NCBI GenBank assembly: GCA_007119305.1
Contig: SKPY01000360.1
Coordinates: forward strand, 1 to 14,676
DNA from: Nitriliruptorales bacterium
GTDB taxonomy: Bacteria; Actinomycetota; Nitriliruptoria; Euzebyales; Egibacteraceae
Length of the DNA stretch: 14,676 bases
Direction: 5' to 3'
Shown: piece after piece, positions 1-6,798 of the stretch
How the letters are laid out: each line of letters opens with the position of its first letter
Position numbering within the stretch: position 1 is the stretch's first letter
Made by a program: the position numbers and the translations under genes
Notes under the pieces: model-generated
The model's database searches: none
What the model was told of the DNA's origin: nothing
What the model saw: the letters and a program-made list of their open reading frames with translations, nothing else

Positions 1-2
1 CG

Positions 3-122
3 TTCTTCCTTGTTGTCAGTGACAGCACGATCGTCTACACCGCCTTGCCAGCGATCGAGAGGGACCTGGGGTTCTCGCCCGGTCGCGTGCAGTGGGTGAT
101 CATCGCCTACGCCCTGACCACA
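3..122 (+). pseudogene. MFS transporter fragment (DHA2/EmrB-like), truncated
   Basis: Read in the frame starting at base 3, this stretch encodes the first membrane helix and following loop of a DHA2-type major facilitator drug-efflux protein. It has the family's hallmark order: a 'D-S-T-I-V-x-x-A-L-P-A-I' segment, then 'R-D-L-G-F-S', then 'Q-W-V-I-I-A-Y-A-L-T'. The real gene would start upstream of the window. After about base 122, where the family normally continues into a glycine-rich second helix, the reading frame stays open but the residues no longer look like a transporter. No other frame picks the family up. The gene is therefore truncated in place, probably by a rearrangement at the edge of the adjacent nos island. 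The family match is clear; that it is a true biological truncation rather than an assembly join is inference. Confidence 0.6.
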
Positions 123-363
123 TCCCAGGACTCCACTTCGGCTGTGCTCGTATCGATGTACACGTTAACACAACCTGGTCTCGGGAGCCGCTCGTGGTCG
201 GGCGGGCAAGGAGGCGTGTCCCGACATGGGACCGCTCCTGCGCCGACGCTGGTCCTGCCTCCTCACCGAACCGGACCAACCATCGGGTGTCGGGTCCGCC
301 AGTGGCTCCCTCTGGCGAAGGTGGCCACAACTGTCGCCACAGCGACTACCACCGAGCGGCCGC
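123..363. other. intergenic stretch between MFS fragment and Rrf2 gene
   Basis: No recognisable gene on either strand; the open frames here are by-products of high GC. A 12-bp perfect palindrome, GAGCGGCCGCTC, lies at 354-365 and touches the Rrf2 stop codon. It could contribute to a hairpin ending that transcript, but no T-run follows on the minus strand, so terminator function is not supported beyond this. Confidence 0.4.
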
Positions 364-873
364 TCAGCGGCGGTCGGCTGCGGCGGGCACCCCGGTCGGT
401 GCACCGGCGAGCGTGGGGGCCCGCGCTTCCAGCGCTACGGAGGCAGGCCGCACGGCGTGGCGGCGGTTGCGCGCGAGGGTGGCGAGGTCGGTGTCCGCGA
501 GGCTCGTCACGAACGCCTCCTGCGCCGCGTGCCACGCATCGTGGATCGCGCAGGGATTCTCTGGGACGCAGCGACCGCCCCAGAGCATGCAGCGCGTGGA
601 GACGAGGTCCCCGGTCAGTGCCTGGATCGCCTCGAGCAGCGAGACACCGGCAGGATCACGGGCGAGCTCGTAGCCGCCGTGCGGCCCTGCGTAGGAGACG
701 ACGAGACCCGCACGCACGAGGGCGCCGAGCACCTGTGCGGCGAAGCCGGGTGAGACGTCCGCGGCCCGGGACAGCTCACGGGCTTTTACGCGGTCCTCCG
801 GCCAGCCGTCGGCCAGGACGAGGCAGAGCCGCACGCCGTACTCCGTGCGTCGGTTCAATGCGAGGTCTTCCAC
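364..873 (-). CDS. Rrf2-family Fe-S transcriptional regulator (NsrR/IscR-like)
   Basis: A 169-residue regulator of the Rrf2 family. These are small winged-helix repressors whose Fe-S cluster senses nitric oxide, oxygen or redox state. The N-terminus has the typical 'L-A-L-N-R-R-T-E-Y-G-V-R' opening. The wing carries 'G-P-H-G-G-Y-E-L-A-R', and the cluster region has Cys95, Cys102 and Cys108 (CX6CX5C). The C-terminal tail of about 35 residues is Ala/Arg-rich and probably disordered. I chose the GTG at 873 because a GGGAGAGGG stretch precedes it at ribosome-binding distance and the family normally starts just before this point; upstream ATG (921) and TTG (927) are possible. It is divergent from the DGC gene and nosZ operon, so it is the likely local regulator. 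Whether it is NsrR, IscR or another subgroup cannot be settled by eye. Confidence 0.88.
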   Translation of the reverse strand: MEDLALNRRTEYGVRLCLVLADGWPEDRVKARELSRAADVSPGFAAQVLGALVRAGLVVSYAGPHGGYELARDPAGVSLLEAIQALTGDLVSTRCMLWGGRCVPENPCAIHDAWHAAQEAFVTSLADTDLATLARNRRHAVRPASVALEARAPTLAGAPTGVPAAADRR

Positions 874-931
874 GGCACCCTCTCCCGCCGATTGGTCCAA
901 GGAACCTACAGCCGGTATCATGAGCAATGAA

Positions 932-960
932 CTAAACGATATGCTCTACGATTAGCGTAG
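932..960. promoter_or_regulatory. candidate Rrf2 operator in divergent promoter region
   Basis: Between the divergent Rrf2 and DGC genes there is an imperfect inverted repeat: CTAAACG at 932-938 and CGATTAG at 949-955, six of seven positions matching, 10-bp spacer. A second, perfect repeat, CTACG-ATTAG-CGTAG, overlaps it at 946-960. A plus-strand -10-like TATGCT (940-945) lies inside the first repeat, so a bound repressor would block the DGC promoter. The CTAAACG half recurs in the palindrome upstream of nosZ. Sequence symmetry is direct; function is inferred. Confidence 0.5.
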
Positions 961-977
961 GGCAAGAGGGTTCACCG

Positions 978-1406
978 ATGGCTGCTGCGTCCCGGCGAGA
1001 CGGCCTACCACTGGCCTACTCGTGCTCCGGCTGCTCGAGTGCCGCGCAGACCACGAACACGATCGCCATCGCCCTCGACCGTCGCGGGGTCGCCGAGATG
1101 TCGTGCATCGCCGGTGTCGGCGGTGACGTGCCTGCGCTCGTGCGGACGGCGACCTCCGGTCGCCCGGTCGTCGCGATCGACGGCTGCAAGCTCGAGTGCG
1201 CGCGCTCCTGCCTGGCCCGCCACGGCGTGGTGCCCGATCTCCATGTGGTGCTGAGCGACCACGGTGTTCGCAGGCGCCGCCACGTCGACGCCGACGCGGC
1301 ACAGGCGGCCGCGCTCACCGAGCAGCTCGCCGGCGAGATCCAGGAACGTTGGCCGAACGGGCCGGACGCGAGGCTCAATTATCACCATGCTAAACGTTTA
1401 GTGTAA
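978..1406 (+). CDS. DGC-domain putative zinc-binding protein
   Basis: A 142-residue protein matching the DGC family (Pfam name, after the Asp-Gly-Cys motif). It is a small cytoplasmic cysteine protein annotated as putative zinc-binding, with no established biochemical role. Six cysteines are placed as in the family: Cys16 and Cys19 in a CxxC near the start, Cys43 in 'M-S-C-I-A-G-V-G-G', and Cys70, Cys74 and Cys78 in 'D-G-C-x-x-x-C-x-x-x-C-L'. The motif 'D-L-H-V-V-L-S-D-H-G-V' follows. Start ATG 978 has an AGAGGG ribosome site about 7 bases upstream. No signal peptide is seen. It sits between a divergent Rrf2 regulator and nosZ, with the nosZ upstream palindrome inside its last codons. A role in metal or redox handling linked to Fe-S sensing or NosZ maturation is plausible but is inference. 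Confidence 0.85.
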   Translation: MAAASRRDGLPLAYSCSGCSSAAQTTNTIAIALDRRGVAEMSCIAGVGGDVPALVRTATSGRPVVAIDGCKLECARSCLARHGVVPDLHVVLSDHGVRRRRHVDADAAQAAALTEQLAGEIQERWPNGPDARLNYHHAKRLV

Positions 1407-1409
1407 TGT
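1379..1409 (+). promoter_or_regulatory. candidate nosZ promoter with 12-bp palindromic operator
   Basis: A perfect palindrome, CTAAACGTTTAG, at 1390-1401 overlaps the last codons of the DGC gene, about 100 bases before the nosZ start. A -10-like TAATGT (1404-1409) lies immediately downstream, with a weak -35-like TTATCA (1379-1384) at 19-bp spacing. The palindrome would thus sit between the promoter boxes, where a repressor acts. The half-site CTAAACG is shared with the inverted repeat at 932-938. The promoter boxes are weak matches; the palindrome is unambiguous. Confidence 0.5.
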
Positions 1410-1504
1410 TCAGGGAGTACCGGAGACGGCGGCCCGTCCCCCGTCCGGCAAAGGTCCAGGGCGGGGCTCTTCCGGTGAGGCACTCCGATAAGGAGGCGTT
1501 CGAC

Positions 1505-3532
1505 ATGACCGATCAGGAGGGCAAGAGCCGGCTACGGCTCATCTCCGGACCCGGGCTCGTGATCGCGGTGATCGTGGGGTTGGTGCTCGGCATCGTCGGT
1601 GCACGGTTCGGCTTCGGCGTCGCGACCGGCGGCAACCTCGCGGCGATCGCGAGCGAGCGCGGGTTCACGGGCGAGCAGGCCGAAGCGGCGCTCTCGACGT
1701 TCGTACCGCCCGGCGAGCACGACGAGTACCTGCTGTTCGCCTCGGGTGGACACTCCGGCCAGATGCACGTGATCGGCGTGCCCTCGATGCGGTTGCTCAA
1801 GACGATCCCCGTGTTTGCCCCAGACGCGTGGTCCGGTTACGGCTTCGGGGCGGACTGGACGATGGAGCTGTTCGAGGAAGGCTTCGATCCCGAGCAGAAC
1901 GACCCGCTGCTCTGGGGCGACACCCATCACCCTGCGCTCAGCGAGACCGACGGTGACTACGACGGCAGGTTCCTCTACATCAACGACCGCGCGAACGGAC
2001 GCATCGCCCTGATCGATCTGCGCGACTTCAAGACCCGAGAGATCTACGACGTCCCTAACCTGCAGAGCTCCCACGGCGGGGTGTTCGCCACACCGAACAC
2101 CGAGTACGTGCACATCTCCGCCAAGACCCCCGCACCGATCTGGTCGGAGAGCGGATACGCCGACCTCGCCGACTACGAGGAGGAGTTCCGCGGCGTCTCG
2201 ACGTTCCTGTCGGTCGACCAGGACACCGGGCACTTCCTGGAAGACGAGAGCTTCCAGATCGAGCTGCCGCCCTACAACCAGGACCTCGCCGACGCGGGCA
2301 AGCTCGCCAGCGACGGCTACGCGTTCATCAACAGCTACAACGTCGAGATGGCTACAGGTGGGATCCTCGAGGGCGAACCGCCGCTGGAGACGAGCTCCAT
2401 CGCCGCAGACTACGACTACCTGCACATCATCGACTGGCACAAGGCCGAGCAGGTCGTCGCCGACGGCAAGTACGTCGAGCACAACGGGATGCGGATGATC
2501 ACGCTCGACACCGCGATCGAGGAGGGGCTCCTCTACTTCGCCCCCGAGCCCCGCAACCCCCACGGCGTCGACGTGTCGCCCGACGGCAATTACATCACCG
2601 TGTCCGGCAAGCTCGACCCGAACACGACCGTGTACTCGATCGAGCGCATCGAACGCGCGATCGCCGAGAACGACCTTGAGGGACATGACCCCTTCGGGGT
2701 TCCGATCCTCACCTTCGACTCGGTCGTCGAGGCGCAGGTGGAGGTCGGCGGCGGCCCGCTGCACACCCAGTACGACGGCGACGGTCACGCCTACACGAGC
2801 CTCTTCGTCGAAAGCGCCGTGGCGATGTGGACGCTCGGGCCCGAAGCCGGGGTGAGCGACGCCGACGCGTGGCAGCTCGTCGACAAGATCCCCGTCCACT
2901 ACAACATCGGCCACCTCGCCACCTCGCACGGCGACACTGTCGGGGCGACGCGCGACTACCTCGTCGCGATGAACAAGTGGTCGGTCGACCGCCACACCCC
3001 GGTGGGCACGCTGCACCCGCAGAATTTCCAGCTGATCGACGTCTCCGGCGACGAGATGTCGCTGCTCGCGGACATGCCGATCGGCTTCGGCGAGCCCCAC
3101 TACGCGCAGATGGTCTCCGTCGACGTCCTCGCCGACACGGTGTGGACGACCTATCCGGAGGTGGGGATGGACACCCTCACCAAGGAGATCTCACCGGTGG
3201 CCACGACCTACGACGAGGCCCGCATCGAGGACAACGGTGACGTCGTCGACGTCTACATGGCCGTCCTGCGCAGCCACTTCAAACCCGACGTCGTGCGGGT
3301 GAAGGAGGGGCAGACCGTCAACTTCCACCTCACGAGCATCGAGACCGCGCAGGACGCGACGCACGGGTTTGCGATCCCCGGCTACAACGCCCAGGCGAGC
3401 CTCGATCCCGGCGAGACCCTGACCGTCTCGATCGAAGCCGACCGCACCGGGTCGTTCGCCTTCTACTGCACCGAGTTCTGCTCTGCGCTGCACCTCGAGA
3501 TGCAGGGCTGGCTGCTCGTCGAACCCAACTGA
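1505..3532 (+). CDS. nosZ: nitrous oxide reductase, Sec-type/membrane-anchored (clade II-like)
   Basis: Catalyses the two-electron reduction of N2O to N2 outside the cytoplasmic membrane, the last step of denitrification. At 675 residues it has the seven-bladed propeller with CuZ histidine positions visible at H141/H142 ('D-T-H-H-P'), H190, H353 ('N-P-H-G-V'), H420, H470/H475 and H532 ('G-E-P-H-Y-A-Q'). A C-terminal CuA cupredoxin domain follows, with H620 and the signature C655-x3-C659-x3-H663-x2-M666. Residues about 16-35 form one hydrophobic helix with no twin-arginine motif and no lipobox, so export is by Sec and the helix may remain as a membrane anchor. This is the pattern of atypical clade II NosZ. 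ATG 1505 is chosen because AAGGAGG lies 8 bases upstream; an upstream in-frame extension to 1406 adds only a non-homologous leader. Confidence 0.96.
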   Translation: MTDQEGKSRLRLISGPGLVIAVIVGLVLGIVGARFGFGVATGGNLAAIASERGFTGEQAEAALSTFVPPGEHDEYLLFASGGHSGQMHVIGVPSMRLLKTIPVFAPDAWSGYGFGADWTMELFEEGFDPEQNDPLLWGDTHHPALSETDGDYDGRFLYINDRANGRIALIDLRDFKTREIYDVPNLQSSHGGVFATPNTEYVHISAKTPAPIWSESGYADLADYEEEFRGVSTFLSVDQDTGHFLEDESFQIELPPYNQDLADAGKLASDGYAFINSYNVEMATGGILEGEPPLETSSIAADYDYLHIIDWHKAEQVVADGKYVEHNGMRMITLDTAIEEGLLYFAPEPRNPHGVDVSPDGNYITVSGKLDPNTTVYSIERIERAIAENDLEGHDPFGVPILTFDSVVEAQVEVGGGPLHTQYDGDGHAYTSLFVESAVAMWTLGPEAGVSDADAWQLVDKIPVHYNIGHLATSHGDTVGATRDYLVAMNKWSVDRHTPVGTLHPQNFQLIDVSGDEMSLLADMPIGFGEPHYAQMVSVDVLADTVWTTYPEVGMDTLTKEISPVATTYDEARIEDNGDVVDVYMAVLRSHFKPDVVRVKEGQTVNFHLTSIETAQDATHGFAIPGYNAQASLDPGETLTVSIEADRTGSFAFYCTEFCSALHLEMQGWLLVEPN

Positions 3533-3537
3533 GCCTG

Positions 3538-3579
3538 CCCAGCGGGGAAGGCCCCCACACGACCTTCACCCCGGCTGGG
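3538..3579 (+). terminator. long hairpin between nosZ and cupredoxin gene
   Basis: Six bases past the nosZ stop, CCCAGC-GGGG (3538-3547) pairs with CCCC-GGCTGGG (3569-3579) with one bulged base. AAGG/CCTT pairs further inside. No T-run follows, so it is more likely a partial terminator or an mRNA-stabilising stem that leaves nosZ message more abundant than the downstream genes than a full stop. The pairing is seen directly; the role is inferred. Confidence 0.4.
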
Positions 3580-3619
3580 TCCTCGGCACACCATCGCTCA
3601 CGACAACACAGGAGCACCG

Positions 3620-3973
3620 ATGAGACACCGCACCGCACTGGCCGTCCCGCTCACCGTCCTCGCTCTCGCCGGCTGTGGCGGTGACGGTAGCGGCGACGTC
3701 GCCGAGTCCCTCACGATTGTCGGCACCGAGTTCGCGTTCGACCCCGCCGACGTCTCGATCGCCGCTGACACGCCGACCGAGGTGACGCTCGACAACCAGG
3801 GCGTCGTCGAGCACGACTGGACGATCGACGAGCTCGGGGTGGAGATCTACGCCGACGCCGGCGAGAGCACCACCGACACCGTGACCGCCCCCGCCGGTAC
3901 CTACGAGGTGTACTGCTCGATCCCGGGCCACCGGGACGCGGGGATGGTCGGCGAGCTCACCGTTCGCGACTGA
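3620..3973 (+). CDS. plastocyanin-like cupredoxin lipoprotein
   Basis: A 117-residue exported type 1 (blue) copper protein. The N-terminus is a lipoprotein signal with a lipobox ending 'A-L-A-G-C' at about residue 18-19, which would tether the mature protein to the outer face of the membrane. Copper ligands are clear: His65 in 'V-E-H-D-W' and the loop C99-x4-H104-x4-M109. AGGAG at 3610-3614 supports ATG 3620. It lies directly downstream of nosZ and 19 bases before the nosD fusion gene. With no cytochrome c gene in the cluster, it is the best local candidate for passing electrons to the CuA site of NosZ, though a copper-carrier role is also possible. Family assignment is firm; the partner is inferred. 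Confidence 0.9.
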   Translation: MRHRTALAVPLTVLALAGCGGDGSGDVAESLTIVGTEFAFDPADVSIAADTPTEVTLDNQGVVEHDWTIDELGVEIYADAGESTTDTVTAPAGTYEVYCSIPGHRDAGMVGELTVRD

Positions 3974-3992
3974 CACACGACCGAGGCCGACC

Positions 3993-6101
3993 GTGAGCGC
4001 GCCCGACGCGACCCGCCAAGCGTTGCCCGCCCCGTGGGTGAGCGTGCTCGCCGTCGTCTCATCGGCGCTCGTCGCCGGGGGCTGGTTCCTGCCGCTGTGG
4101 CGCGCGACGCTGCACGCGCCCCAGTACCCCGGCGGCCTCACGATGGAGGCGTACGGCCGCAAGGTCACCGGCGACGTCGACGAGATCAGCAGCCTCAACC
4201 ACTACGTGGGGATGCGCCCGTTCGACCTCGCCGACTTCCCCGAGATCGCACTGTGGCCGTACGCCATCGCGGTTGCCTTCGTCGCCGTCGGCCTCGCCCT
4301 CCTCGTGCGACGCCGCATCCTGCGCATCCTCGGGCTCGTGTACCTGTGGGGCATGCCGGTCGGTGTCCTCGCGGTCATCCAGCTCCGCCTCCACCAGTAC
4401 GGGCGGGATCTCGACCCTGGCGCCGCGCTGCGCATCGAGCCGTTCACCCCGCTCGTCGTCGGGCCCACCGAGGTGTGGAACTTCATGACCTGGTCGTGGC
4501 CCGGCCTCGGGCTCGTCGCGCTCCTGCTGGCCGCCCTCCTGCTGACCGTCGCCCCGCGGCTGTCTGCTTGGCGGGCCCAGGTGGCACGCCCGCTCACCGT
4601 GGCGCTCGCGGCGTCGGTCGCGGTCGTGCTGGTCCCCGCGTTGCCGGCGTCCGCCGGAGCCGAGACGCGACCGGCGGCCACGGACGCAGATGCGGAGACC
4701 GCGAGCCTCGCCGACCTCATCGGTCGGGCCGGGCCGGGCCAGCGGGTCGTCGTGCCGGCCGGGACCTACCGCGGGCCCGTCGTCATCGACCGCCCCGTCG
4801 TGATCGAGCCACGGGGCGAGGTCGTGATCGCCGGAGACGGCAGCGGCACCGTCCTCACGATCCGCGCGCCCGGCACGGTCGTCCGGGGCGTCACCGTCCG
4901 CGGCTCGGGGACGGGTCCGACCGGCAACCCGGCCGCGATCCGCATCGAGGCCGACGACGTGACCGTCGAACGCGTGCGCGTCGCGAATAGCTACATCGGG
5001 ATCGCCGTCGAGGAGGCGGCCTCCGTCCGACTCGTCGACAACACGATCATGGGACGGCCCGGTGGGGCGATCCTCGACGAGGGCCACGCGGTCGAGCATG
5101 ACACCGACGACGAGCCACCACCAGACGGCGCTCACGACGACGGCACAGCTGTCGACAGCGACCTGGCGCACCGCGCGCGGGGCGACGGGATCTGGCTCCA
5201 CGACGTCGAGCATGTGCTCGTCCGCGGCAACCGGATCGAGCACGCCCGCGACGGCGTGTACGTCTCGTTCGGCTCCAACGCGATCATCGATGGCAACGTC
5301 GTGCGCGGCAGCCGCTACGCGGTGCACTCGATGTACGCCCGCGACCTCACCCTCATCGAGAACCACTTCACGGACAACCTCTCCGGCGCCGTGCTCATGT
5401 ACCGCGGTCCCGCGCTGGTCCTGCGCAACCACATCGAGGGCAGCCGGTCGGGCTCGACAGGGTTCGCGCTGCTCCTCAAGGACGTCACGGACGTCGAGGC
5501 CACCCAGAACATCCTGGTCGGCAACCGGGTGGGGGTCCACATCGACGGTCCTGCCGGCGGCGAGCACCCGCTGCGCCTTGCCGCGAACACCGTCGCGCGC
5601 AACACCGTCGGGGTCTCGGCCTACCCCTCCGCACAGGCGACCTTCCGCGCGAACAGCTTCGTCGACAACGACATCCAGGTGCTCGCCCAAGGCGGCCGCC
5701 TCGCCGGGCTCACCTGGTCCGACCGGGGCAGCGGCAACTTCTGGAGCACCTACCGGGGGTACGAGGGGCACCCCCAGGGATACGGCGCGATCCCGCACGT
5801 CGAAGGCGGTGCGGTGGACCGGCTCCTCGGCCGCAACCCCGAGCTCCTCGCCCTCGCCGGGACACCTGCGCTACGCCTGCTGCGCTCCGTCGAAGAGCGC
5901 TGGGGACGCCAGACCCCGGTGCTGACCGACGAGTTGCCGATCACGACGCCCGTCTCGCCGCCGGTCCCGCAGCCGGAGGACCAGCCCGCTCGAGGGGTCG
6001 CGCGGATCGCCGCCGCAGCCGTGCTCAGCGCCGCCCTCGGCTTCCTGCTCGTCGCTTCGCGCCGCCCCTCTCCGAGAAGGTTCCACCATGCCCATGCGTG
6101 A
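3993..6101 (+). CDS. nosD: NosD beta-helix protein fused to an N-terminal multi-pass membrane domain
   Basis: A 702-residue protein combining two units. Residues 1-195 are a membrane domain with about four helices (near 15-35, 88-106, 112-131, 170-190). It carries conserved-looking loops 'P-Q-Y-P-G-G-L' and 'L-N-H-Y-V-G-M' that I associate with the small membrane proteins of clade II nos clusters. Residues about 199-222 look like a normal signal peptide ending 'A-S-A'. Residues about 235-600 are a right-handed beta-helix with repeated 'I-x-x-N' rungs, the NosD/CASH fold. NosD works with NosF and NosY in CuZ maturation, by the accepted model in sulfur supply. A second helix (about 672-690) and a His-rich tail (HHAHA) end the protein. 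An Asp/His-rich loop occupies about 364-392. The start is GTG 3993 with a weak ribosome site, so translational coupling to the gene before is likely. The end overlaps nosF by 14 bases. Confidence 0.9.
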   Translation: MSAPDATRQALPAPWVSVLAVVSSALVAGGWFLPLWRATLHAPQYPGGLTMEAYGRKVTGDVDEISSLNHYVGMRPFDLADFPEIALWPYAIAVAFVAVGLALLVRRRILRILGLVYLWGMPVGVLAVIQLRLHQYGRDLDPGAALRIEPFTPLVVGPTEVWNFMTWSWPGLGLVALLLAALLLTVAPRLSAWRAQVARPLTVALAASVAVVLVPALPASAGAETRPAATDADAETASLADLIGRAGPGQRVVVPAGTYRGPVVIDRPVVIEPRGEVVIAGDGSGTVLTIRAPGTVVRGVTVRGSGTGPTGNPAAIRIEADDVTVERVRVANSYIGIAVEEAASVRLVDNTIMGRPGGAILDEGHAVEHDTDDEPPPDGAHDDGTAVDSDLAHRARGDGIWLHDVEHVLVRGNRIEHARDGVYVSFGSNAIIDGNVVRGSRYAVHSMYARDLTLIENHFTDNLSGAVLMYRGPALVLRNHIEGSRSGSTGFALLLKDVTDVEATQNILVGNRVGVHIDGPAGGEHPLRLAANTVARNTVGVSAYPSAQATFRANSFVDNDIQVLAQGGRLAGLTWSDRGSGNFWSTYRGYEGHPQGYGAIPHVEGGAVDRLLGRNPELLALAGTPALRLLRSVEERWGRQTPVLTDELPITTPVSPPVPQPEDQPARGVARIAAAAVLSAALGFLLVASRRPSPRRFHHAHA

Positions 6102-6798
6102 GCACCACCCGCATCTGCAGGTCCGGGCCCTGTCGAAGCGCTTTGGACGGACACCGGTCCTCGAAGGCGTCGACCTCGACGTCGAGGCGGGAGAGATCTT
6201 CCTGCTCGCAGGCTGGAACGGCAGCGGGAAGACGACGTTGCTCCGGTGCATCGCCGACCTGACCCGCTTCGAGGGCGAGGTCCTGCTCGACGGGACGCGG
6301 TTCGGGCGGGACATGCGCAGCAGGAAAGCGCTCGGCTACCTCCCCCAGGTCCCCGGCCTCCCGCCGTGGGCGACGCCTGCCGAGCTTCTCGACCTCTTCG
6401 GCCGGCTCCGTGACACCTCCACGCTGCCCCCCGAGCTTCCCGAACGCTTCCTTCCGCCCCTCGGGGAACCGGTCGGCACGCTGTCGGGCGGCCAGCGCCA
6501 GCGCCTCGCGATCGCGCTGACGCTGCTCGGGTCACCGACGGTCCTACTGCTCGACGAGCCAGCCGCCAACCTCGACGAGCCAGGGCGAGCCGGGCTGGCC
6601 CGCATTCTCGGCAAAGCCCGGGCCCGCGGGGCGGCGATCGTGGTCGCCGCGCCCTCACCCGGCGACCTCGCTGGCGTGCCGAGCACGACCGGGCACCTCG
6701 TCGATGGCCGCCTCCGGCTCGACGGTCCCCCGGGGGCGGCGCCCGCTGTCGGTGACGCCACGCTCGCGCACCTCGCCATCCGGGAGGTGGCCGGATGA
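6088..6798 (+). CDS. nosF: ABC transporter ATPase NosF
   Basis: A 236-residue cytoplasmic ATPase that powers NosY. Walker A is G42-W-N-G-S-G-K48-T-T, the signature is L132-S-G-G-Q, Walker B is 152-157 ending D156-E157, and the D-loop is N161-L-D. Trp at Walker A position 2 is unusual (normally Pro). At the H-loop, where a switch histidine normally follows the strand 'I-V-V-A', this protein reads A188-P-S, so the catalytic histidine appears absent. GAGAAGG at 6074-6080 sits 7 bases before ATG 6088; ATG 6094 is an alternative. It overlaps nosD by 14 bases and nosY by 4 (ATGA), so the three genes are translationally coupled. The assignment rests on motifs plus position between nosD and nosY. Confidence 0.92.
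   Translation: MPMREHHPHLQVRALSKRFGRTPVLEGVDLDVEAGEIFLLAGWNGSGKTTLLRCIADLTRFEGEVLLDGTRFGRDMRSRKALGYLPQVPGLPPWATPAELLDLFGRLRDTSTLPPELPERFLPPLGEPVGTLSGGQRQRLAIALTLLGSPTVLLLDEPAANLDEPGRAGLARILGKARARGAAIVVAAPSPGDLAGVPSTTGHLVDGRLRLDGPPGAAPAVGDATLAHLAIREVAG

Noticed and set aside
123..923. Long plus-strand open frame continuing from the MFS fragment through the Rrf2 gene
   Set aside because: Arg/Pro/Ala-rich composition with no family resemblance; it runs antisense to a clear Rrf2 regulator and is a GC-driven shadow.
1532..3100. Minus-strand open frame of 522 codons inside nosZ
   Set aside because: Fully antisense to nosZ, whose copper ligands are all in place; the translation is Val/Asp/Arg-rich with no recognisable domain.
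4059..5798. Minus-strand open frame of 579 codons inside nosD
   Set aside because: Antisense shadow of the NosD frame caused by strong third-position GC bias.
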